Shown here one piece after another: positions 17,975 through 27,473 of a stretch of DNA of 64,000 nt. Numbering within the stretch: position 1 is the first letter of the stretch; every line of letters begins with the position of its first letter. This DNA is from UBA2330 sp035443185 (lineage in GTDB: Bacteria > Bacteroidota > Ignavibacteria > Tepidaquicellales > Tepidaquicellaceae), in assembly GCA_035443185.1 (NCBI GenBank), contig DAORRV010000008.1:6043-70042 (forward strand), given 5' to 3'. Below the pieces are notes generated by a model. The model saw only the letters and a list, made by a program, of their open reading frames with translations. It was not told the origin of the DNA and did not search any database. The position numbers were made by a program, and so were the translations under genes.

Positions 17975-20900
17975 ATGTTTCGAAAAATAATTTTTGTTTT
18001 CTCTGCCCTTATTATTCTGACAACATCTGAAATCTTTTCTCAGAATAAACCTGAACTAAAACTATCTCATCCTTTAAAGTTTGGAGCTCAAAATAAATAT
18101 TCATCACAGCCAAAGGAATATATTCAGGGTGCTGACTCATTTAAAATAGTTGCTATTCTTGTTCAGTTTCAGGAAGACTCTGATCCGAAAAGTTCAGGAA
18201 ACGGATTGTTTGATCTATCAAATAAATATCTGAATCCGTCTACAGGAAAAGATACTGTTATAGATTCACCGCCATATGACAGTGCCTATTTTGCTGATCA
18301 TTTATTATTCATAAAAAACTATTTCTCAAAATCTTCAAAGGGTAAAGTAAATATCAGTTACGATCTTTATGGAACTGTATTTAATCTGCCTCAGCAAATG
18401 CAGGCATATTCACCTCAGAGAAATGAAAATAATTCTAAACTTGGAACTCTATTTCAGAATTCATGGCAGCTAGCAGACGCAGTTATAGATTTTTCGTCTT
18501 ATGACACTGCAAATACTGCATTTGTAATTTTTCACGCAGGAGTTGGAAGGGATGTAGATCTTATTTCTATATTTGGATTTGATCCGACACCATACGATAT
18601 ACCCTCAGTTTTTTTGGGATTAAAAAATCTGCAGGAATTTTATGGAAGTAATTATGAAGGATATCAAACTAGTGAGGGAATTTACATTCGAAATTCTCTA
18701 ATAATTCCATCAACTGAACTTCGAGAGCTTTCTTTATCTACAGGTGATTTTCTAATAGAACTTGGAATGAATGGAATTTTCACAGCAAATTTTGGAAGTT
18801 ATCTCGGATTACCTGATCTGTTTAATACAGCAACTGGAAATACAGCGATCGGTAGATTTGGGCTTATGGACGGTCAGTCCCTTTTCAGCTATAATGGTAT
18901 TTTTCCACCTGAGCCATCTGCCTGGGAAAAGATTCATCTTGGCTGGGTAGAACCAGTAACAATTAATTCCGGATCAAAAAATATTCAGATTCCTACCAGC
19001 TCAAAAGATATACAAAGAGATTCTACAATTTATAAAGTTCTGATCAGTTCTAAAGAATATTTTCTAATCGAAAACCGAAACAGAGATCCTGAAAATGACG
19101 GTCAGACCATATACTCACGAAACAGAACATTCAATGATGTTGATACTTACACTCAAGACATTGAAAACGGATTTTACTATTCAGGCGGTTATTCAAGTCT
19201 ATATCTTTTAAATGGAAATGTAACTGACGTTCAAACCTTTGACTGGAGTCTTCCCGGATTGATTAACAGTACTAATGATTATAAAGGCGGGATTATTATC
19301 TGGCATATTGATGAAAATATTATAGATGCAAAAATTTCTACCAACTCTATCAATAATGATCCACTAAGAAGAGGAGTGGATGTAGAAGAAGCTAAAGGAG
19401 CGCAGGAGATCGGTGTTACATTTTCGACACCTTTCGGAAATGTAACCGGAGATGGAACAGCTGTGGATTACTGGTATAATGGTTATCACGGAGTTCCTTC
19501 AACAATTTATAAAAATGAATTTACCCCAACTTCTACTCCTAATTCTCTAAGCTATTCTCTTTCAAATAACAATATATTCATTACTAATTTTGGACTGATA
19601 GATACACTCATGAGTTTAAATGTTTCTATAGGATCTTCACAGTTAAGTGCATTGAATCAGTTTCCAAAATTTGTCGGGATCGATTCAAGTATTAGTTCCA
19701 ATGCTATTGCGTTTGATCTTATAGGCGATAATAGTGAAGAGATATTTGTCAATTCAAGTGGAAAAATATTTGGATTCTCAAGTGACGGTAACGGTCTGAA
19801 CGGTAACGGATTACTTTTCAACGACTTTGGAAAATATACTCCGGCTTTCATTGAAACAGGCAGCGCTAAGTATATTGTAGGTCTCAAAAATGATGGAATT
19901 GGATTCCTGGATAATACTTACAATCTTACACAGGTTAATTTTCCTTTAGGTGCTGTTCCATCTGCAGCTCCACTTATTAATGACAATAATAATTTTTCAT
20001 ACGTTGGATTTAATACAGGTGCAGTAAGAAGATATAATTTGGATCTTTCAAATGTTCTAACTGATTCTATTCAGGGAAATATTCAACAGTTTTCAAAACT
20101 ACGGACAGATACTTTTGCAGTTATAAATAAAAATTATAGATATTTAGCTTCAGGAAATCTGTTGAGTGAAACTTCAACGGATATCCTTACAATAAATTTC
20201 AATAATGAGTTTTTCATAAATGGCAATAAGCTAAATTTAAATTACAACATTTTAAACGTAGCAAACTCCCCTACCCTTGCTGACATTAATTCAGACGGAC
20301 TTCAGGAAATAATCTTTAATGCTGACGGGTTTGTTTATGCCATTAATTCAAAAGGAGTTTTACTGGAAAATTTCCCGGTTAACTTTAATAAAATTATTAC
20401 ATCCGGAATTTCAGTTGCAGATGTGAATGATGATAATATATTCGATCTATTATTTGTTTCAGATAATGGAGATCTCTATGCTTATGGAACTGATGGAAAT
20501 ATTGTCAGCGGTTACCCGGTATTAGTTGGTCCTAAGACCGTATCAACTCCTGCAATTGCAAATTTCAATGACACACTGGGAATTATAGTTTTATGCGGTG
20601 ACGGATATGTTTATGGATTTAAAACGAATACTCTCTATTTAGCAAATAATATTCTCTGGAAAAATTATCTCAGCAGCAGTTCTCTTTCAAATAATAATTA
20701 CGTATCAGATAATTCAGGAACTGCAACTTATTCAGATAAACTTCCCTCTTCACAGGTTTATAACTGGCCAAATCCTGTTTATGAAAATTCAACTTTTATC
20801 AGATATTTTATTAATGGAATTTCAAGCGGTGTAAAAGTAAAAATACTCGATCTTTCCGGAGAGCTGATAACAGAATTGCCTGCAACTTCCTATTCAAATG

Positions 20901-21022
20901 CAGATAATGAAATCAAATGGGACGTATCAGGCGTACAGAGCGGAATTTATTATGGAATAGTAGAAGCACAGATCGATGGCAGTACTGAAACACAGGTTAT
21001 TAAAATAGCTGTTGTAAAGTAA
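17975..21022 (+). CDS. Type IX-sorted M6 peptidase-like protein, catalytic motif lost
   Basis: The 1015-residue protein has a signal peptide, an N-terminal M6 (immune inhibitor A-like) domain, a propeller-like region with integrin-type calcium repeats (DINSDGLQEI, DVNDDNIFDL) and a C-terminal type-A sorting domain (NWPNPVYENSTFIRYF, SGIYYGIVEA). M6 peptidases carry HEFGH just before a GLPDLYD-type stretch. Here GIFTANFGSYLGLPDLFN is read, so residues 271-275 are ANFGS and both histidines and the glutamate are gone. The downstream GRFGLMDGQS, matching the family's WDLMA region, remains. It is likely exported by the type IX system to the surface, probably as a binding rather than cleaving protein (inference). 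Confidence 0.85.
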   Translation: MFRKIIFVFSALIILTTSEIFSQNKPELKLSHPLKFGAQNKYSSQPKEYIQGADSFKIVAILVQFQEDSDPKSSGNGLFDLSNKYLNPSTGKDTVIDSPPYDSAYFADHLLFIKNYFSKSSKGKVNISYDLYGTVFNLPQQMQAYSPQRNENNSKLGTLFQNSWQLADAVIDFSSYDTANTAFVIFHAGVGRDVDLISIFGFDPTPYDIPSVFLGLKNLQEFYGSNYEGYQTSEGIYIRNSLIIPSTELRELSLSTGDFLIELGMNGIFTANFGSYLGLPDLFNTATGNTAIGRFGLMDGQSLFSYNGIFPPEPSAWEKIHLGWVEPVTINSGSKNIQIPTSSKDIQRDSTIYKVLISSKEYFLIENRNRDPENDGQTIYSRNRTFNDVDTYTQDIENGFYYSGGYSSLYLLNGNVTDVQTFDWSLPGLINSTNDYKGGIIIWHIDENIIDAKISTNSINNDPLRRGVDVEEAKGAQEIGVTFSTPFGNVTGDGTAVDYWYNGYHGVPSTIYKNEFTPTSTPNSLSYSLSNNNIFITNFGLIDTLMSLNVSIGSSQLSALNQFPKFVGIDSSISSNAIAFDLIGDNSEEIFVNSSGKIFGFSSDGNGLNGNGLLFNDFGKYTPAFIETGSAKYIVGLKNDGIGFLDNTYNLTQVNFPLGAVPSAAPLINDNNNFSYVGFNTGAVRRYNLDLSNVLTDSIQGNIQQFSKLRTDTFAVINKNYRYLASGNLLSETSTDILTINFNNEFFINGNKLNLNYNILNVANSPTLADINSDGLQEIIFNADGFVYAINSKGVLLENFPVNFNKIITSGISVADVNDDNIFDLLFVSDNGDLYAYGTDGNIVSGYPVLVGPKTVSTPAIANFNDTLGIIVLCGDGYVYGFKTNTLYLANNILWKNYLSSSSLSNNNYVSDNSGTATYSDKLPSSQVYNWPNPVYENSTFIRYFINGISSGVKVKILDLSGELITELPATSYSNADNEIKWDVSGVQSGIYYGIVEAQIDGSTETQVIKIAVVK

Positions 21023-21049
21023 TAATTTTAAATTTTAATTTTAATGTAT

Positions 21050-21088
21050 GGTGATTATCTTCAATTAAGATAATCACCTTTTTTATTT
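21050..21088 (+). terminator. Strong intrinsic terminator
   Basis: A perfect 12-bp stem (GGTGATTATCTT with AAGATAATCACC) has a five-base loop and is followed directly by TTTTTTATTTT. It is the best terminator in the window and its T-tract runs into the TTG start of the next gene. Confidence 0.93.
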
Positions 21089-22197
21089 TGAATCCCGAAA
21101 TCATTTTTTCTTTAATTACCGGCGTTTACTTTTTACTGCATTTGTATCTTTTATCAGGATTGAAAAGAACTATGAAGTTAAATCCTGAAAATGAAAATAG
21201 AGATAAATCTTTAACAGTTATAGTAGCCGGCAGAAATGAAAGTAATAATATTACTGATTGTATAAATTCTTTAAAACAGTCAGAAGTATTAAATAATCAG
21301 GTAGAATTTATTTTAGTAAATGATAATTCAACTGATGATACTTTTGAACTTATGCAGAAAGCTGCAGATAATGCACAGGGATTTATAGTAATGAATTCTA
21401 AACCATCCTTATCTTCAAACTTAAAAGGAAAAGCTAATGCTATAGATAATGCTATAAATATCTGCAATGGTGAGATTATTGTCTCCACCGATGCTGACTG
21501 CATTGTACCAAAACAATGGATCAATAGAACTGCCAAATATTATAATAAAGATACAGGAATGGTATGTGGATTTACTTTCGTGGATCACAATAATTCTTTA
21601 TTTAATTTAATGCAGTGTATAGACTGGTTTTACCTGCTTACACTTGCATCATCTAGCTGTGGATTAAAAAAAATAATGAGCTGTATTGGAAATAATATTT
21701 CATTTTCTAAAGAAGCTTATGAACATGTAGGTGGTTATAACTCTATTAAATTTTCAGTGACTGAAGATCTTGCTTTGATGAGAAAGATAAATGCTGCAGG
21801 TATTTTTGATATTAATTTTCCTCTCGATATAAATTGTCTTGTAAAAACAAAACCATGTATAAGTTTAAAGGAATTAATTAGTCAGAAAAGGAGATGGCTC
21901 AAAGGTGGGGTAGGAATAAATCTGCTTGGATACATAACGGGTTTAAGTCTTTACTCTGTAAATATACTATTGTTATTTGGACTCTTCTTTATTGAACTTC
22001 CTCTTTATCTGTTACTGATAGCAGTTAAAATATTTTCCGAATTAATTTTACTCAGAAATACTTTCAGAATATTTAATGTAAAATACTTGTACAAATACTA
22101 TCCCCTGTTTACTATTTACTTTGCAGTATACGGACTCTTGCTTCCAATTACATTTATATTTAAAAGCGGTATAAAATGGAAAGAAAGAAAATTCTAA
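21088..22197 (+). CDS. Membrane glycosyltransferase, family 2
   Basis: The 369-residue protein has one N-terminal membrane helix (about residues 4-22) and a GT-A catalytic domain with VIVAGRNESNNI, a DDNSTDDT nucleotide-binding motif and DADC metal-binding residues. QKRRW, a QxxRW motif of processive synthases, follows, then two to three C-terminal helices. It probably transfers a sugar to a polysaccharide or lipid at the inner membrane; the sugar is unknown. The chosen TTG start keeps the first helix but lies in the T-tract of the preceding terminator. ATG 21172 is an alternative that would lose that helix. Its stop overlaps the stop of the opposing gene. Confidence 0.85.
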   Translation: MNPEIIFSLITGVYFLLHLYLLSGLKRTMKLNPENENRDKSLTVIVAGRNESNNITDCINSLKQSEVLNNQVEFILVNDNSTDDTFELMQKAADNAQGFIVMNSKPSLSSNLKGKANAIDNAINICNGEIIVSTDADCIVPKQWINRTAKYYNKDTGMVCGFTFVDHNNSLFNLMQCIDWFYLLTLASSSCGLKKIMSCIGNNISFSKEAYEHVGGYNSIKFSVTEDLALMRKINAAGIFDINFPLDINCLVKTKPCISLKELISQKRRWLKGGVGINLLGYITGLSLYSVNILLLFGLFFIELPLYLLLIAVKIFSELILLRNTFRIFNVKYLYKYYPLFTIYFAVYGLLLPITFIFKSGIKWKERKF

Positions 22198-22895
22198 AAT
22201 TTTACTACAGGAATGTGAATTCTCATTAAGAAAGAAATATTTGAAAATTTTTCTGCATAAGTATATCTGCCGCCCAAATCAAATACATAAATTGTAAATC
22301 CAAGTCCAGCCGTCCAGATCAGCAAATTTTCATCTCCCGGAAGTTCCTCAAGCTGTGCTATATTGGATGTAATAGTCCTTACTACTTTCGAATATTTTAC
22401 TTCAACAGACAAGATCAATGATGTGAAGTTAGATTTGATATATTTATTAAGAAGGAGATCGACACTACCTCCGATATTATTCATGTCAGTTTCAAAACTT
22501 GTCAATGAGTTTGTAGTTGTAAATTCAGGATTACCTGGGATAGATTGATTTTCATAAATAAATCCGAATATCAGAGGATATAGCTTGCTGTATGCAAGTT
22601 CAACTTTAACTCCCCACAAAAAACCTGTATTAGACTGATCTCCAAAAAGACCTGTCGGTATTGCATATCCAATATATGGAGCAAGAAAAATTCCACCTGA
22701 ATTTACTTTTTTAACACTATTTTTTCCGGAAATTATTTTTGAAGAATCATCTTTATTTAATTTGTTTTTTCCATCCTTGAGGAAGTTATAATTCTTAAAA
22801 TAATCTTTTGATAAAACATTCTGTGAATATGTTACATCAGATAAATTTATCATTAAAAACAATAACATTAAAACTGAGAAGATCTTATTTTTCAA
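22194..22895 (-). CDS. Secreted barrel-like hypothetical protein
   Basis: The product is 233 residues from a TTG start with a clear signal peptide (IFSVLMLLFLMINLSDVTYSQ, read as two parts around the hydrophobic core). A polar Lys/Ser/Asn linker (residues 25-68) is followed by glycine/aromatic-rich segments such as APYIGYAIPTGLFG that suggest an outer-membrane beta-barrel. No family is recognised. Its stop codon overlaps the stop of the converging glycosyltransferase, and it lies 16 bases after the DUF2520 gene on the same strand, so it is probably the last gene of that transcript. Confidence 0.65.
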   Translation of the reverse strand: MKNKIFSVLMLLFLMINLSDVTYSQNVLSKDYFKNYNFLKDGKNKLNKDDSSKIISGKNSVKKVNSGGIFLAPYIGYAIPTGLFGDQSNTGFLWGVKVELAYSKLYPLIFGFIYENQSIPGNPEFTTTNSLTSFETDMNNIGGSVDLLLNKYIKSNFTSLILSVEVKYSKVVRTITSNIAQLEELPGDENLLIWTAGLGFTIYVFDLGGRYTYAEKFSNISFLMRIHIPVVKF

Positions 22896-22911
22896 AAAAA
22901 GATTTTATTAA

Positions 22912-23832
22912 TTAGTTAATTTTATTTTTATCAGTTTTTACTTCATTTACAACATAGCTATTCATAAGGTCAAGCATTGAGATAACACTGTTAAGATTTA
23001 TTGACTCTTTTTTAAAAGCAACTTTGACAGTTTCCATTCCGAGTAATGTATAAAATGGTATTAGTGATGGAAGTTCTTTATATATAGAATTTAAATGATT
23101 GGAAATTGTCTCAATATCATTTCTTTCAAATGGACCTGTTAGTGAATTTACCAGTCCGTTTTCAGAGATATTTTCAATAGTGTTTTTTACTATTGGTTTA
23201 AAGATCTCAAAAGAAATACTTTTGTCAATTCCGATAGATCCAAGTAATTCCGCTGATATATTCATCAGTGTTACTAAGAAATTTGAAGACACTACGCAAG
23301 CTGAATGATAAAGAAATTTTTTATCAGCAGGAATTTCAAGTATATTTGATTCAAGTTCTTTTGCAATAACTTTAAATAACTCCACGCAATCTTTGTCTCC
23401 TTCAATTCCAAAATAAATTTCAGAAAGCAGATGTTTATTCTCCGTACTGACAGAATCAAATGTCTGGATAGGATGCATTGAACCGGTAAAACTTTCTCTA
23501 AAATTTTCATTTAAAAAAAGAGCAGATGATTCTGACCCTGATGTATGTATAAAATATTTACCGGATATATCAGCACCTGAATCAGAAATTTCTTTTAATA
23601 CATTTTTTATAAATCTGTCCTGTACGCAGATAAAAATTATATCAGAAGATTCAATGAAATTTTTATCAACTGATTCTGAAGAGACCAATGGAATTAATTT
23701 TTTAGATACTCTTTCCAGATTATCCGGATTTCTGTCTGTTAAAAAATTTACATGGTACCCGATAGCACTTAATTCAAACGCAAATGCAGATCCAACCTTT
23801 CCTGCACCTATAATGTAAATTCTTTTATTCAT
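22912..23832 (-). CDS. Rossmann-fold and DUF2520 domain protein
   Basis: The 306-residue protein has an N-terminal NAD(P)-binding Rossmann motif IIGAGKVGSAFAFEL and a two-domain build like ketopantoate or pyrroline-carboxylate reductases. The middle SGSESSALF and SMHPIQTFDS segments are hallmarks of the Rossmann/DUF2520 family, whose substrate is unknown. The C-terminal half is helical. It overlaps dtd by eight bases, suggesting translational coupling. Confidence 0.85.
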   Translation of the reverse strand: MNKRIYIIGAGKVGSAFAFELSAIGYHVNFLTDRNPDNLERVSKKLIPLVSSESVDKNFIESSDIIFICVQDRFIKNVLKEISDSGADISGKYFIHTSGSESSALFLNENFRESFTGSMHPIQTFDSVSTENKHLLSEIYFGIEGDKDCVELFKVIAKELESNILEIPADKKFLYHSACVVSSNFLVTLMNISAELLGSIGIDKSISFEIFKPIVKNTIENISENGLVNSLTGPFERNDIETISNHLNSIYKELPSLIPFYTLLGMETVKVAFKKESINLNSVISMLDLMNSYVVNEVKTDKNKIN

Positions 23833-24283
23833 TAAATTTTTTTTCTAGTAAAATTGTAACAGGTCCGAGATTTGTCAAAGAGATATTCATCTTTGCTGCG
23901 AAGATACCGCTCTTTATTTTTTCGGAACTGTATAAATTAGCTAATTCAGATTTAGTTTTCTCATATAAAATTTCTGCAATTTCTGGAGACTCTGCAGATG
24001 TAAAACTCGGTCGGTTTCCACTCTTCTTTGTCTCAGCGCAAAGTGTGAATTGTGAAATCAGCATTATCTCACCGTTTATATCTTTTATATTTAAATTCAT
24101 CTTATCATTTTCATCAGCAAAAATTCTTATCTCTGTTAATTTTCTCGCAATATACTTTAATTCATTTTCAGTATCACCTTTACTGATCCCAAGTAATACC
24201 AGTAAACCCAGCCCTATACTACTATGAACTTTACCTTCTATTTTTACTTCAGCATTAGATACTCTTTGAATCACAGCAATCAT
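23825..24283 (-). CDS. dtd: D-aminoacyl-tRNA deacylase
   Basis: DTD removes D-amino acids (and glycine mischarged on tRNA-Ala) from tRNA. The 152-residue protein has the typical start MIAVIQRVSNAEV, the SQFTLCAETKKSGNRPSF active-site motif and the C-terminal NLGPVTILLE. This contains the conserved Gly-cis-Pro; the residue before it is Leu where Asp is more common. Length is normal. Overlaps of four bases with prmC and eight bases with the DUF2520 gene place it in one operon. Confidence 0.95.
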   Translation of the reverse strand: MIAVIQRVSNAEVKIEGKVHSSIGLGLLVLLGISKGDTENELKYIARKLTEIRIFADENDKMNLNIKDINGEIMLISQFTLCAETKKSGNRPSFTSAESPEIAEILYEKTKSELANLYSSEKIKSGIFAAKMNISLTNLGPVTILLEKKFNE

Positions 24284-25179
24284 TTTTCGGCTTTTAATAT
24301 TCTGAAAATATCGCTGTAATCTTTATAAAATTTATATTTCATTATCTCATACTTTCTTAATAAAACCTCAAGACTTTCCCTTTGTCTGTATCCGATTTCA
24401 CAAAACAATTTACCTGAAAATTCTAAGTCACTAAATATTTCAAATATCTTACTATAAAAATTTAATCCGTTTTTATCATCAGTCAAAGCAGTCTTAGGTT
24501 CATAATTTCTGATCTCGTCCGGGAGTTTTTCCCATTCAGCTATAGAAATATATGGCGGGTTTGAGATTATGTAATCATAATTCTTTTTTAATCTGGGAAT
24601 ATCAAATACATCTCTACAATAAAGAGTAATTTCTTTTCCGCTTATTCCGTTTAATTCCAAATTCTTTTTGGCAATAATAAGTGCTTTTTCAGATTTATCA
24701 ATAGAAAATATTTCATAAGAAATATTTTGCTCACCTAATTTTTTCCCTAAAGCAATAGCTATACATCCTGACCCTGTTCCAATTTCAAAAATGCTTACTG
24801 ATTTTTTTCCACTTGCGGAAATGTCTTCCAAAACTCTTTCGACAAGTAATTCAGTTTCCTGTCTGGGTATCAATACATTTCTGTCAAGACTTATATCATA
24901 ACCAAAAAAATTCGTCCTGCCCAGAATATACTGGAGCGGTTCATTACTGATCCTCCTCGAAATTAATTTTCTAAACTCATTTTCCTCAGATGGTTTTACC
25001 GGCTTTTCATAATTAACATAAAGATCAAGTCTTTTACTGTTCATGACATAACAAAGAAGTAATTCAGCATTTAACCTGGCATCAATTATATTATTTTCAT
25101 CAAGATCCGATACAGCTTTTTTTAGTATTTCAAGAACGGTTATAAATTGATTTTTATCCGTAGTATTATTTTCGGTCAT
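24280..25179 (-). CDS. prmC: Release factor glutamine methyltransferase
   Basis: PrmC methylates the glutamine of the GGQ motif in release factors RF1 and RF2. The 299-residue enzyme has an N-terminal helical domain that contacts the factor. A SAM-binding domain follows, with EIGTGSGCIAIALG and the catalytic ISNPPYIS motif. The RQETE segment (LIPRQETELLVE) is also typical. It overlaps dtd by four bases and the upstream amidohydrolase by 14. No prfA is adjacent, unlike in many bacteria. Confidence 0.95.
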   Translation of the reverse strand: MTENNTTDKNQFITVLEILKKAVSDLDENNIIDARLNAELLLCYVMNSKRLDLYVNYEKPVKPSEENEFRKLISRRISNEPLQYILGRTNFFGYDISLDRNVLIPRQETELLVERVLEDISASGKKSVSIFEIGTGSGCIAIALGKKLGEQNISYEIFSIDKSEKALIIAKKNLELNGISGKEITLYCRDVFDIPRLKKNYDYIISNPPYISIAEWEKLPDEIRNYEPKTALTDDKNGLNFYSKIFEIFSDLEFSGKLFCEIGYRQRESLEVLLRKYEIMKYKFYKDYSDIFRILKAEK

Positions 25180-26869
25180 TTATAGAACTCAATAAATTTT
25201 TGTCTTCATATACTATCCTGCCGCTCAAAATTGTTCTGATTACTTTTGTATTTAAAAGTTCTTTACTGTCAGAATTGAAAATATCTTTTGAGATCACGAT
25301 CATATCTGCAAATTTTCCTTTCTCTATAGTTCCTTTAATATTTTCTTCAAATGCAGCATAGGCTGGCCAAACTGTGTATGATTTTACAGCTTCAAGTAAA
25401 CTTATTTTTTGGTCAGTATTATTTCCCTGTATCTTTAATGTGTCAGTTCTTTGTCTTGTAGTAAGATAATATAACTGAACAAACGGATTTATCTGGTGCA
25501 TTGGAAAATCAGATGCCGATACAAGCATACCTGATGATTTTAATAGTGAATTCCAAAGTCCAATCTTCTTAAGTGTCTCTGCATTTATTAACTCTTCGGT
25601 GATCTGTAGATCTGTAATGGTAACATCAGGTCTGACTGAAGGAATTACTTTTAATTCACCAAATCTGGATATATCTTTTGCATCTAACACTTCACAAAAT
25701 TCAAGAACAGTCCTTGAGTCTGTCAGATTTTTTTCTTTTGAAACACTTTCAATAATATTTAATGAACTGTTTACAGCTTTATCACCAACTGCTTTTATAG
25801 AAAACTGAAATTTTTTATCTGCAGCTTTATTAAAAATATTTTTGATCTCATCGTCCGTCAGATACGGAAGACTTTTTTTAGGTTCATTTTTATAATCTTC
25901 AAACAAAACCGCTTTTTGATTTATCAATAGCCCGTCATAATCGACTGTAATAGCTCTTACTGTTAAATGATCTTTATAACCGACTTCAATACCTTTATTC
26001 AAATAAAGATCGACTAATGATGTTTCTTCTCCAGATAAAACTGCATATACTCTCAAAGGAAATCTATTACCGTCGATCAGCTCCTTGATTATTTCTATTC
26101 CTTCCTGCCCTATACTTCTGTCATGTACTTCCGTAATTCCATACTTTAAAATTTCCTGTACACCTGTCTCGACCCGCTTTATCATTTCACTTTTAAGCAG
26201 ACCCGGCATATTGTCTTTTACAATATTAATTGCATCATTAAAAAGAAGACCCGTAAGTTCTCCATTATCATCAGTAAATATTTCACCATTTCCTGGAGCT
26301 TTTGTATCCTTTGTGATAGTCAATACTCTCATCGCTCTGCTGTTTAAAAGTGCAGTGGAAAAAGTACCATTTACAATAAACACATTAAAATTTGGAGCAA
26401 TCTGATCCAGAAAAGTTTTATCAAATTTTGCATAATCCTCGTCAGTAAATACTGATTCATTATATCCATATCCGCCAATCCATTCTCCTTCAGATGCAAT
26501 TTTGGTTCGTTCAATGATTAACTGTTTTATCTCATCAAGGCTCTTTGCATATGAGAGATTTATATAATTCAGATTCTTTGAAAACTCAATGATTGAACCC
26601 TCCGAATCGGTAAAACCTGGAAGTACAGTTGCACCTTTCAGATCAATAGTTTCTTCAGCTTTATATTTATCAGTCAGCTCTTCTGTAGTCCCTGTTTCCA
26701 TTATCTTGCCTTCTTTAATGGCAACAGCTTCCACTACTTTATTATCGTTGTTCATTGTATAGATCTTTCCGTTAATATACATTACATCCGGCTTTTCAGA
26801 ACATCCGCTAAATATCAGCATTGCCGTAAAGATAAGTAAGATTGAAAAGCGATTTATTAATTTTTTCAT
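25166..26869 (-). CDS. YtcJ-like amidohydrolase lipoprotein lacking metal ligands
   Basis: The 567-residue protein has a lipoprotein signal (FSGC, lipid-modified Cys23) and a full-length YtcJ-type amidohydrolase fold. The usual DSHVH is DSEGS here (residues 88-92). The family's HAIGD is KAVGD (Lys359). The EH of the next metal site is EF (Phe391). Only the late Asp454 in SASDFP survives. Structural motifs around these sites are well kept, for example NSRAMRVL, GEIFTDDNGELTG and the C-terminal GTIEKGKFADMIV. This looks like a conserved pseudoenzyme, not a broken gene. It heads the prmC-dtd transcript. Confidence 0.85.
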   Translation of the reverse strand: MKKLINRFSILLIFTAMLIFSGCSEKPDVMYINGKIYTMNNDNKVVEAVAIKEGKIMETGTTEELTDKYKAEETIDLKGATVLPGFTDSEGSIIEFSKNLNYINLSYAKSLDEIKQLIIERTKIASEGEWIGGYGYNESVFTDEDYAKFDKTFLDQIAPNFNVFIVNGTFSTALLNSRAMRVLTITKDTKAPGNGEIFTDDNGELTGLLFNDAINIVKDNMPGLLKSEMIKRVETGVQEILKYGITEVHDRSIGQEGIEIIKELIDGNRFPLRVYAVLSGEETSLVDLYLNKGIEVGYKDHLTVRAITVDYDGLLINQKAVLFEDYKNEPKKSLPYLTDDEIKNIFNKAADKKFQFSIKAVGDKAVNSSLNIIESVSKEKNLTDSRTVLEFCEVLDAKDISRFGELKVIPSVRPDVTITDLQITEELINAETLKKIGLWNSLLKSSGMLVSASDFPMHQINPFVQLYYLTTRQRTDTLKIQGNNTDQKISLLEAVKSYTVWPAYAAFEENIKGTIEKGKFADMIVISKDIFNSDSKELLNTKVIRTILSGRIVYEDKNLLSSINDRK

Positions 26870-27017
26870 TTATATAGTTGGTTTTGAATTCAGTAAAACT
26901 AACTAAATCAATCAAATAATTAAATACATTACATAACCTCTTTAAAGTAAAGATATTTAACATTGGTATTGCTTAATATAATCTATATACATATTTTTAC
27001 GCAAATAATTAAATTTT

Positions 27018-27470
27018 ATGAAAAAGAATTTTGCAATGAAAAAGCTTTATTATTCTATCAGTGAAGTAAGTAGAATAATAGAACTTGAGCAATACGTTCT
27101 GAGATACTGGGAAACAGAATTTGAATTGCTCAGACCGGCTAAAAATCTTGCCGGAAACAGAGTCTATACAAACAAAGATATCAAACTGATTCTGAACATT
27201 AAGAAATTGCTTCGGGAAGAAAAATACACAATCGAAGGTGCAAAACAACATTTAAAAAATTTTTATCAGAAAGAAGAACAGGAAAATACAAGACCGGTTT
27301 CACAAACACGTGAAAGTAATTCCGTGAGGAATGGAAGCGAAATGAGCTTGTTTGAGCCCTCAACTTCTGAACCTGAAGAAACCGAAAACATAACTAAAAA
27401 TCCTAACCTCAAAGATGATCTTATACAGTTAAGATCTTTCTTAACTAATCTCTTAAAAGATATATCCTAA
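27018..27470 (+). CDS. MerR-family transcriptional regulator
   Basis: The 150-residue protein has an N-terminal MerR winged helix: YYSISEVSRIIELEQYVLRYWETEF, read here as YYSISEVSRII and YVLRYWETEFELLRP. It continues with GNRVYTNKDIKLI and YTIEGAKQHLKNF. There is no cysteine-rich metal-binding loop. The C-terminus is polar and probably flexible. This short type is common in the Bacteroidota and its target is unknown. ATG 27036 is an equally good start. It is divergent from the amidohydrolase operon across a 148-base gap. Confidence 0.85.
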   Translation: MKKNFAMKKLYYSISEVSRIIELEQYVLRYWETEFELLRPAKNLAGNRVYTNKDIKLILNIKKLLREEKYTIEGAKQHLKNFYQKEEQENTRPVSQTRESNSVRNGSEMSLFEPSTSEPEETENITKNPNLKDDLIQLRSFLTNLLKDIS

Positions 27471-27473
27471 CCG

